19,747 nucleotides of DNA from the NCBI GenBank assembly GCA_016462625.1, contig JAEMSV010000071.1:1-19747 (forward strand), in the 5' to 3' direction. The position numbers were made by a program, and so were the translations under genes. Within the stretch, counting starts at the first letter, position 1; each line of letters begins with the position of its first letter. A model generated the notes under the pieces. The model worked only from the letters and a program-made list of their open reading frames with translations. It was not told the DNA's origin and did not search any database. This document shows, piece by piece, positions 13,286 through 19,747 of this stretch. Origin of the DNA: Solirubrobacteraceae bacterium (GTDB taxonomy: Bacteria > Actinomycetota > Thermoleophilia > Solirubrobacterales > Solirubrobacteraceae).

Positions 13286-16054
13286 CGCCAGCGCCCCGGC
13301 GAGTTCGTGCCGGGAGCGCACACCGAGTTTGCGGTACGCGTTGGTCAGGTGGACCTCGACGGTCTTCGGCGTGACGTAGAGCTGCTGCGCGATGTCGCGA
13401 TTCGGGTTGCCCGCCGCCGCGAGATCGACCACACGCCGCTCGCTGGGGGTCAGCGACTCCACGCCCGCCAGCGCATCGGTCCGCGGCCGTGCTCCCGAGG
13501 CTGCCAGCTCGGCGCGGATCTCCTCGACCAGCGCGCCCGCCTCGCACGCCGACGCGACGTCCAGCGCGCGGCGCAGCGGCTCGCGCGCGTCCGTCGGCTG
13601 CCGGGCCCGCCGCAGCGCGGCGCCGTACGCCGCCAGCGCGTGGGCCAGGTCCAGGCGCGCGGACGAACCCTCGAGCGCCTCCACGGCCGCACGCAGCGTG
13701 TCGAGCCCGCCCTCGCGCTCGATCGTCCCGAGCACGCGCAGCGCGGTCCCGACCGTGCCCGGAGCACCCCACGCGCGGGCGGTCTCCAGCCAGCGACGTG
13801 CCTCGGCCAGCGCCTCGTCGGTGCGGCCCAGCCGGTCGAGCGCCTGCGCCCGCAGGACCGGCCACGGGAAGCCGACGGGCGAGGTGATCCATGACGCGCG
13901 GCGCTCGAGCTCGGCGAGCGCCCGCAGCGCGGTCTCGGCGTCGCCGCGGGCCAGGGCCAGCTCCGCGCGCGCGTAGAGGTAGACGAAGGCGGGCACGGAC
14001 GGCTCGGGCGTCAGCGTCACGGCCGCCATCCGGCGGTCGGCCTCGTCGAGCTCGCCCTGGGCCACGAGCGCGGAGACGAGCCAGCCCGTCGCGATCAGCC
14101 GCACGGTCTCGCTGTAGCCCCACTGCGTGACCTGATCGAGGCCCAGCGTGAGCTCGGTCCGCGCGTCGGCGAGATCGCCGCGGCGCAGCAGCGCGTGGCC
14201 GTACCAGCTGTGGCTCGACGCGTTCTCCATCAGCGCGCCCGAGCGATGCGCGTCGGCGCGCGCGGACTCCCACAGCTCCAGCACCTCGTCGCGCTCGGCG
14301 CAGTGCAGGACGAAGAACGCGGCCACGGCGATGAGCGGGTCGTCGGCGTGGCGCAGGGTCCGCAGGACCCGCAGGCTCAGCGCGCAGCAGTCCTCGGCGC
14401 TCCCGCGCTCATGCGCCCATGACATCACCGTGATCGCTCCGAGCATCGCCTCGCCGCGCGTCCGGCACGCGACGTCGCGGTACGGGTGCAGCCGCGCGAG
14501 CTCGGCCGGATCGGCGGCGCCGAAGTTCACCCCGGTGACCTCCAGCGCGATCAGCGCGAGGCGCGCGTCCTCGTCGTCCTCGGGCAGCGCCTCGCGCGCG
14601 TGACGCGCGACCTCGATGCCGGCGACCGGCTCGCCCGTGAAGACGAGCGTGCGGGACAGCGCCTGCGCGACCTCGGCGCGCTCCAGCGGGTCCGTCGTCT
14701 CGTCGAGGACCCCGCGGAGGTGCTCGGCCGCGCCCGCGGCCGTGGTCTGCGCCTCGGTGAACGCGAGGTCGCGCAGCACCTCGCGCCGCAGCCCGTCGGC
14801 CGGCGGCTCGTCGAGCGCCCGCTTGAGGTAGGCGACCGCTCCGTCCGGTGCGCCGCGGGCGATCGCGTCGCGGCCCGCCCGCAGGGTGACGTCGACGACC
14901 CAGTCCTTCCCGGCCGGCGGCGCGAGCAGGAGCTGGCTGGCGATCTGGTCGGGGGTCGCCCCGCCGTCGCGCAGGACGACCGCGGCGGCCCCGTGCATCT
15001 GCTCGCGCTGGGCGGGCGGGATCTCCTGGTAGACCGCATCGCGGATGAGCGGATGGACGAAGCCGAACGGCGTCTCGGGCAGCAGGATCTCCGAGCGGAC
15101 CAGCGCACCGGTCGCCTCGACGACCGCGTCCGCCGAGAGGCCCGCCAGCGCCCCCACGGCGGTCGGCGTTGCGCCGTCGCCCAGGACCGCGATGGCGCGG
15201 GCGGCGTCGGTGGCGCCCGCGTCCAGCCGGCCGAGATGCAGGAGCACCGTGCGCGACACTGCGCGCGGGGCGATCCGCTTCACCGTCTCGGCCTCGTCCG
15301 CCACCGGCCGGATGCGCTCGGTCGCCATCGCCGCCAGGAGCTGGCGCAGCAGCAGCGGATTGCCTCCCGTCGCGCGGTGGCACGCCGCGACGAACGCCTC
15401 CTCGCCGTCCTCCCCCAGCCGCTCGCGCGCGAGCGCGGCGACGGCCTCCGAGCTGAGCGGGCGCGGGCGCAGCGCCTCGACAAGCGGATCGTGGACGAGC
15501 TCGGCCAGCAGTGCCGGATCGGTGCCCGGCTCGGCGCTGCGCAGCGTCGCCACCACGAGCACCTGCGTGCCCTCCAGGCGCCGCACCAGGTAGGCCAGGA
15601 ACCGCAGGGACGGCCGGTCGACCCAGTGCAGGTCATCGATCGCGAGGACGAGCGGCTGCTCCTCGGAGAGGTTCAGCGCGAGCCAGTGCAGCCCGTGGAG
15701 GACCGCGAAGGACGCCCCGCCGGCCTGGGTGTTCTGAGTCGGCGCCGACAGCACGTCCCGGGCGGGCGCGGCAGCGCCGGCGAGCAGCGCGTCGCCGCGC
15801 GCCGGATCCGCAAGCAGCCCTTCGAACAGCTGCCGCACGACCCCGAACGGGAACGTGCCCTCCAGCTCACCGCCACGGGCGGCGAGCACGGTCATCCGCT
15901 TGCCCGCCCGACGCCGCACCTCGGAGAGGACCTGGCTCTTGCCGATCCCGGCAGGACCCTCGATCAGCAGACAGCGCCCTTCCCCCGCGGCGACCGACCC
16001 GAGCAGGTCGTCGACGAGCGCGAGCTCGTCGTCGCGCTCGAGCAGGTCGCTCAT
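13283..16054 (-). CDS. LAL-type LuxR regulator, array copy 2
   Basis: 923 residues from the ATG at 16054, which overlaps the TGA of copy 1 by ATGA, so the two are almost certainly translationally coupled. Walker A GPAGIGKS (33-40), Walker B LVLAIDDLHW (Asp pair 140-141), ATLRSAEPG (169-177), GGNPLLLRQLL (230-240) and GFVHPLIRDAVYQE (331-344). TPR-like repeats run to about 850, with Cys-Cys at 556-557. The HTH lies at 868-918 with the shared recognition region TPKTVEVHLTNAYRKLG; one helix residue before it differs (NRDIAQQ against NREIAQQ in the others). A full-length LAL/MalT-type regulator with no truncation or missing motif. It lacks an upstream -10 box of its own, consistent with expression from the copy 1 promoter. 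Confidence 0.94.
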   Translation of the reverse strand: MSDLLERDDELALVDDLLGSVAAGEGRCLLIEGPAGIGKSQVLSEVRRRAGKRMTVLAARGGELEGTFPFGVVRQLFEGLLADPARGDALLAGAAAPARDVLSAPTQNTQAGGASFAVLHGLHWLALNLSEEQPLVLAIDDLHWVDRPSLRFLAYLVRRLEGTQVLVVATLRSAEPGTDPALLAELVHDPLVEALRPRPLSSEAVAALARERLGEDGEEAFVAACHRATGGNPLLLRQLLAAMATERIRPVADEAETVKRIAPRAVSRTVLLHLGRLDAGATDAARAIAVLGDGATPTAVGALAGLSADAVVEATGALVRSEILLPETPFGFVHPLIRDAVYQEIPPAQREQMHGAAAVVLRDGGATPDQIASQLLLAPPAGKDWVVDVTLRAGRDAIARGAPDGAVAYLKRALDEPPADGLRREVLRDLAFTEAQTTAAGAAEHLRGVLDETTDPLERAEVAQALSRTLVFTGEPVAGIEVARHAREALPEDDEDARLALIALEVTGVNFGAADPAELARLHPYRDVACRTRGEAMLGAITVMSWAHERGSAEDCCALSLRVLRTLRHADDPLIAVAAFFVLHCAERDEVLELWESARADAHRSGALMENASSHSWYGHALLRRGDLADARTELTLGLDQVTQWGYSETVRLIATGWLVSALVAQGELDEADRRMAAVTLTPEPSVPAFVYLYARAELALARGDAETALRALAELERRASWITSPVGFPWPVLRAQALDRLGRTDEALAEARRWLETARAWGAPGTVGTALRVLGTIEREGGLDTLRAAVEALEGSSARLDLAHALAAYGAALRRARQPTDAREPLRRALDVASACEAGALVEEIRAELAASGARPRTDALAGVESLTPSERRVVDLAAAGNPNRDIAQQLYVTPKTVEVHLTNAYRKLGVRSRHELAGALA

Positions 16055-18843
16055 GCGCTGGCCAGGGCGCCGCTCAGCTCGCGCCGCGACCGCACGCCGA
16101 GCTTGCGGTACGCATTGGTGAGGTGGACCTCGACGGTCTTCGGCGTCACGTAGAGCTGCTGGGCGATCTCGCGGTTCGCCCCGCCCGCCGCCGCGAGGTC
16201 GACGACCCGCCGCTCGCTCGGTGTCAGCGAGTCGACGCCCGACAGGGCGTCGGTGCGCGGCCGCGCGCCCGCCGCGTGCAGCTCGGTCCGCACGTGCTCG
16301 ACGAGCCCGGGGGCGCCGCAGGTCGACGCCAGCTCGAGCGCGCGCCGCAGAGGCTCACGCGCCTCGGTCGGCTTGCGGGAGCGGCGCATCGCCGCGCCGT
16401 ACGCGGCACAGGCCTTCGCGAGCTCCAGCTTCCCGGCGCCGACGCCGTCGAGCACGTCGATCGCCTGCTGCAACCGCGCGATCCCGTCCTCGCCCTCGAG
16501 CTCGCCGAGGGTCCGCAGCGCGGGGCCGACGACCAGCGGGGCGCCCCACTGCTCGGCGATCTCGAGCTCCTCGCGCGCCAGGACGAGCGCCTCGTCGGTG
16601 CGGCCGAGCCGGTGCAGCGCCTGGGCCTCCATCCCGCGCCACATGTGGTCGATCGGGAAGCGCAGCCACGAGCGCTCGTGCAGCTCACCCGCGAACCGCA
16701 GCGCGTCGTCGAGCTTGCCCTGGGCCAGGCACAGCGCCACGCGCGTGCGCAGGTAGAAGAACGCGCTGGTCCCGTTGCGGATCGGGTCGCCGACCGCGTC
16801 GAGTGCCGCCTGCGCCTCGTCGAGCTCGCCCCGCTCGACGTGGACCATCGCGAGGTGCGACGCCGGGTAGACCATCGCGACCGGGCTGAAGCCCCACCGT
16901 CCGAGCGAGTCCAGCGCCTCGCGCAGCATGTCGCGGGCCTCCTCCAGCTCGCCGCGCCGCATGAGCGTGTGGCCGTACCAGAGGTGGATCGTGGCGAGGG
17001 TCATCAGCGAGCCCGACCGGTGGGCCTCCGCCCGGACGCGCTCCCAGACGTCGAGGACCTCGTCGCGCCCCGCGGCGACCAGCGTGTTGACCGCCGCCAT
17101 CGGGGCGAGCGCGCTGTCGAGCGCGAGCATCTGGCCGTCCAGCAGCGAGTCGAGGCAGACCTCCGCGCACTCGTCGGCGTGCCCGCCCTCGTAGCCCCAC
17201 GTGTAGCCGGACAGCGACTGCAGCATCCGCGTGCCGGGTCCGACGCCGGGCATCACCTTGCGATACGGGATCAGCGCGTCGAGCGAGGCCGGGTCGCCGG
17301 CGCCGAAGTACACGGTCATGTGGACGAGGGCCTCCAGCGTCCTCCGGATCTCCTCGTCTGCGGGACCCAGCCCCGAGATCGCGGATCGGGTGACCTCGGC
17401 GGCCCCCTCGGGATCGCCCGTGAACAGCGTCACCCGGCCGAGCATCTGCGTGATCTCCGCCCGCGCGAGCGGATCCTCGACGTGGCTCAACGCCTCGGTC
17501 AGGTGCTCGACCGCGCCCGGGCCGTTGGAGAGCGCCTCGGCCATCCCCAGCTCGAGCAGCACGCCGGGCCGCGTCTCGGCGTCCGGCGGCTCCTGCAGCG
17601 CGCGCAGGAGATAGGCGACCGCGCTGTCGGGCGCCCCACGGGCGCTCGACGCCTCGGCCGCGCGCCGGCAGACCTGGACGACCCAGGCGTCCCCGCGAGC
17701 GGGACACAGCAGCAGCTGGCCGGCCGTCTGCTCCGACGGCGCGCCGGCGTCGCCGAGCACCCGCGCCGCGCGCGCGTGGAGCAGATCGCGTTCGCCGGGC
17801 GGCAGGTCCTGGTAGACGGCATCGCGCAGCAGCGGATGGACGAAGCCCAGCGGCGCCTCGCCGCGCAGGAGCTCGGCGCGGACCAGCTCGCCCGTCGCCG
17901 CCGCCACGTCCTGCTCGTCGAGCCCCGCGAGCGCGGCGACCGCCGGAAGCCCGGCGCTCTCGCCGAGGACCGCGACAGCGCGCGCCGCCGCGACCGCCGG
18001 ATCGGAGAGGCGCGCCAGCCGCGACAGCACGGTTCGCGATACGGCTCGCGGCGCGATCTCGCGCACGGTCGGGATGAGGTCGTCGGTCGGCCGGACCCCG
18101 TCGGCCGCCAGCGCACCGAGCAGCTGGCGCAGGAGCAGCGGGTTCCCGCCGGTCGCGCGCTGGCAGGCCGCGATGAAGGCCGGAGCGCCGTCTTCCCCGA
18201 GCCGCTCACGCACCAGCTCGCCGACCGCGTCGCCGGTCAGCGGCCGCGGTCGCAGCGGCACCGTCATCGGGTCCTGGACCATCTCGGCGAGCAACGCGGG
18301 GTCGGTCCCGGGCTCGGCGCTGCGCAGCGTCGCGGCGACCAGGACGGGCGTCCCCTCGAGGCGCCGCACGAGATACGCGAGGAAGCGCAGCGACGGCCGG
18401 TCGACCCAGTGCAGGTCGTCGATGATGATCACCAGCGGCTTCTCGTCGGCCAGGTTCATCACCAGCCAGTACAGCCCGTGCAGGACGGCGAACGACGTGT
18501 TGCCCATGGTCTGCGAGCCCATGTCCGGGGCCCCCAGGACCGCGCGGGAGGACACCGCCGCGCCCGCGAGCGCCCGCTCGCCCAGCTCGGGGTCGGCGAC
18601 GATGCCCTCGAACAGCTGGCGCACCACCCCGAACGGGAACGAGCCCTCCAGCTCACCCGCCCGGGCGGCCACGACGAGGGTGTTGCGCTCGGCCCGCTTG
18701 CGGACCTCCGCGAGGACCCGGCTCTTGCCGATTCCGGCCGGTCCCTCGATCAGCAGGAGGCGGCCTTCGCCGTCGTGCACACCGTCGAGCGCGCGCTGCA
18801 CGGCATCGAGCTCGTCGTCTCGCTCTAGAAGTCCGTCTGTCAC
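16051..18843 (-). CDS. LAL-type LuxR regulator, array copy 1 (first transcribed)
   Basis: 930 residues from the GTG at 18843. Walker A GPAGIGKS (34-41), Walker B LVIIIDDLHW (Asp pair 142-143), ATLRSAEPG (171-179), GGNPLLLRQLL (232-242) and GFVHPLLRDAVYQD (333-346). A TPR-like middle follows, with cysteines at 559 and 563 (ECAEVC) in place of the vicinal pair of the other copies, and the HTH is at about 873-923 with the identical TPKTVEVHLTNAYRKLG. It is the most divergent copy: APDMGSQTMGNTSFAV replaces the NTQAGxASFAV of copies 2-4. It heads the array, 76 bp from a divergent PAS gene. No Shine-Dalgarno is seen; TACCAT lies 8 nt before the GTG, so its mRNA is probably nearly leaderless. Its signal is unknown. 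Confidence 0.94.
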   Translation of the reverse strand: MTDGLLERDDELDAVQRALDGVHDGEGRLLLIEGPAGIGKSRVLAEVRKRAERNTLVVAARAGELEGSFPFGVVRQLFEGIVADPELGERALAGAAVSSRAVLGAPDMGSQTMGNTSFAVLHGLYWLVMNLADEKPLVIIIDDLHWVDRPSLRFLAYLVRRLEGTPVLVAATLRSAEPGTDPALLAEMVQDPMTVPLRPRPLTGDAVGELVRERLGEDGAPAFIAACQRATGGNPLLLRQLLGALAADGVRPTDDLIPTVREIAPRAVSRTVLSRLARLSDPAVAAARAVAVLGESAGLPAVAALAGLDEQDVAAATGELVRAELLRGEAPLGFVHPLLRDAVYQDLPPGERDLLHARAARVLGDAGAPSEQTAGQLLLCPARGDAWVVQVCRRAAEASSARGAPDSAVAYLLRALQEPPDAETRPGVLLELGMAEALSNGPGAVEHLTEALSHVEDPLARAEITQMLGRVTLFTGDPEGAAEVTRSAISGLGPADEEIRRTLEALVHMTVYFGAGDPASLDALIPYRKVMPGVGPGTRMLQSLSGYTWGYEGGHADECAEVCLDSLLDGQMLALDSALAPMAAVNTLVAAGRDEVLDVWERVRAEAHRSGSLMTLATIHLWYGHTLMRRGELEEARDMLREALDSLGRWGFSPVAMVYPASHLAMVHVERGELDEAQAALDAVGDPIRNGTSAFFYLRTRVALCLAQGKLDDALRFAGELHERSWLRFPIDHMWRGMEAQALHRLGRTDEALVLAREELEIAEQWGAPLVVGPALRTLGELEGEDGIARLQQAIDVLDGVGAGKLELAKACAAYGAAMRRSRKPTEAREPLRRALELASTCGAPGLVEHVRTELHAAGARPRTDALSGVDSLTPSERRVVDLAAAGGANREIAQQLYVTPKTVEVHLTNAYRKLGVRSRRELSGALASA

Positions 18844-18851
18844 GGCCGCGA

Positions 18852-18857
18852 ATGGTA
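18852..18857 (-). promoter_or_regulatory. -10-like TACCAT of the LAL array
   Basis: TACCAT (18857-18852) matches 4 of 6 bases of TATAAT and ends 8 nt before the GTG at 18843. It would be the main promoter of the four-gene array. No -35 match is seen at 17 bp; the tandem repeat at 18858-18873 occupies that space instead. Confidence 0.4.
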
Positions 18858-18873
18858 ATCCCCGGATCCCCGG
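18858..18873. repeat. Tandem ATCCCCGG repeat in divergent promoter region
   Basis: Two perfect head-to-tail copies of ATCCCCGG (18858-18865 and 18866-18873). The second also forms the 10-bp palindrome TCCCCGGGGA (18867-18876). It lies between the opposed -10 boxes at 18857 and 18881, where a bound regulator would affect both the LAL array and the PAS gene. Confidence 0.5.
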
Positions 18874-18880
18874 GGAGGAC

Positions 18881-18908
18881 TAGGGTGGGATCCGACCGGT
18901 GCAGGAGG
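18881..18908 (+). promoter_or_regulatory. -10-like box and Shine-Dalgarno of the PAS gene
   Basis: TAGGGT (18881-18886) resembles the box before the methyltransferase. AGGAGG (18903-18908) is 11 nt before the ATG at 18920. Unlike the LAL genes, this transcript would have a leader of about 25-30 nt and a standard ribosome-binding site. Confidence 0.45.
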
Positions 18909-18919
18909 ATCTTCCTCAG

Positions 18920-19747
18920 ATGACCGAGCAGCATGTCGGGATGGCCGCAGGCGCCCGCGACCACAGCACTGACCTCAGTCGGTTCTGGCAGTTGTCAACG
19001 GACCTATTCGCCGTCGTCGACGAGGCCGGCCGGTTCGTCTCGGTGAACCCCGCCTGGGATCGCGTCACCGGCTGGCGCGACGAGCTGCTGCTGGGTCAGC
19101 CGATCACGAAGTTCGTCCACCCCGAGGACCGCGCGATGGTCGAGGCCGCCCGCGACCGGCTCGACCCCTCCGGCTACCGGGTGCTGGAGTTCGAGAGCCG
19201 CTGGCAGTGCGCCGACAAGAGCTATCGCTGGCTGCTGTGGAGCGGGGCCATCCAGGACGGCGCGTGGTACGTCGTCGCGAAGAACGTCACCGCGACCCGC
19301 GCGTCCCACGCCGCGCTGCGCCGCTCCGAGCGCCACTCGCGCGCGCTGCTCGGCGCCCTGCAGGACGGGATGTACGTCATGGACGCGGACATGCGCATCG
19401 TCGAGGTCAACGACCGCTTCTGCGAGCTCGTCGGCCTCCCGCGCTCGGCCATCGAGGGCACACAGCCACCGTTCCCGTGGTGGCCCGAGAGCATCCGCGA
19501 CGAGATCATGGACCGCCTCAAGACCCCCGCCGCCGGTGGCCGGCAGGGGATGACGCGGCTCGTGCGGGCGGACGGCCGCGAGCGCCGCGTCCAGGTCGAC
19601 TGGAGCGAGGTCCCGATCGCCGGGCAGAAGCGCCCGGGGCGCCTGGTGCTCATGCACGACCTGACCGAGCTCCTGGAGATCCAGCAGACGCTGGTGGAGG
19701 CCCACGACGCGGCGAAGATGATCTCGTGGGCCTGGGACGCGCAGAAG
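18920..19747 (+). CDS. Multi-PAS sensor protein, 3' truncated
   Basis: The frame is open from the ATG at 18920 to the last base (276 codons), so the output domain is not visible. PAS 1 spans about 20-127, beginning with LSTDLFAVVDEAGRFVSVNP and containing GWRDELLLGQPITKFVHPED, and ends in the PAC-like YVVAKNVTATRA. PAS 2 spans about 135-250, with ALQDGMYVMDADMRIVEVND, and ends LVLMHDLTEL. A coiled linker and what looks like the start of a third PAS (AHDAAKMISWAWDAQK) follow. There is no signal peptide or TM segment, so it is cytosolic so far. The rest could be a histidine kinase, GGDEF/EAL or another output. It is divergent from the LAL array across 76 bp, which may mean shared control. Confidence 0.9.
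   Translation, partial: MTEQHVGMAAGARDHSTDLSRFWQLSTDLFAVVDEAGRFVSVNPAWDRVTGWRDELLLGQPITKFVHPEDRAMVEAARDRLDPSGYRVLEFESRWQCADKSYRWLLWSGAIQDGAWYVVAKNVTATRASHAALRRSERHSRALLGALQDGMYVMDADMRIVEVNDRFCELVGLPRSAIEGTQPPFPWWPESIRDEIMDRLKTPAAGGRQGMTRLVRADGRERRVQVDWSEVPIAGQKRPGRLVLMHDLTELLEIQQTLVEAHDAAKMISWAWDAQK

Noticed and set aside
13273..13323. ATG start at 13323 for LAL copy 3
   Set aside because: It would overlap the HTH codons of copy 2 by 41 bp and add 17 residues not found in the paralogues. The GTG at 13272 matches their N-termini.
15511..18828. An 1105-codon plus-strand open frame (and similar ones at 7713-10580, 10453-12240, 12274-13122 and 14486-16153)
   Set aside because: They mirror the LAL genes. 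Similarity among them only reflects the paralogy of the real genes on the other strand.
7647..18843. Antiviral STAND (Avs-like) or other defence system
   Set aside because: The ATPase-TPR layout is superficially similar, but every copy ends in a LuxR HTH and has no nuclease, TIR, protease or other effector. No defence genes are nearby.

Overview
The window is very GC-rich (third codon positions almost all G or C). It looks like a piece of an actinobacterial chromosome, most probably class Thermoleophilia (Solirubrobacter/Conexibacter/Patulibacter-like). That placement is inference, based on base composition, expanded large LuxR-type ATPase regulators, GTG starts without Shine-Dalgarno sites, and a secreted beta-propeller protein with a Lys/Arg-rich Ig-like tail of a kind common in that class. 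No rRNA or marker gene confirms it.

Left part (1-3560): the 3' end of a multi-PAS c-di-GMP phosphodiesterase (EAL). A small two-TM protein gene converges on it. Then come an SDR oxidoreductase, a tRNA-Arg(ACG) on the minus strand, a membrane methyltransferase of the isoprenylcysteine/phospholipid methyltransferase fold, and a small secreted protein. Genes are packed very tightly: three convergent 3' ends are only 1-3 bp apart. A 19-bp-arm inverted repeat between the tRNA and the methyltransferase appears to carry the -35 elements of two divergent promoters.

Middle part (3564-7526, minus strand): a complete membrane-bound PilJ-like/GAF/GGDEF/EAL protein of 854 aa, preceded by a good sigma-28 (FliA/WhiG)-type promoter, and a secreted WD40/TolB-like propeller protein.

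Right part (7647-18843, minus strand): the dominant feature, four consecutive, full-length, paralogous LAL regulators (AAA/STAND ATPase + TPR-like middle + C-terminal LuxR HTH, 923-932 aa each), head to tail with almost no intergenic DNA. Their DNA-recognition helices are identical while their middle (signal-sensing) regions have diverged. The simplest reading is several inputs converging on one set of operators. The first two transcribed genes overlap by ATGA. The third and fourth each have a TAGCAT -10-like box exactly 7 nt before a GTG start, suggesting extra leaderless promoters inside the array. A divergent PAS-domain sensor gene starts at 18920 and leaves the window.

Overall the region is a signalling neighbourhood (c-di-GMP turnover, PAS sensors, ATP-dependent transcription activators). 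No mobile element, CRISPR array, phage gene or rRNA was seen. No stretch above 300 bp lacks a gene.
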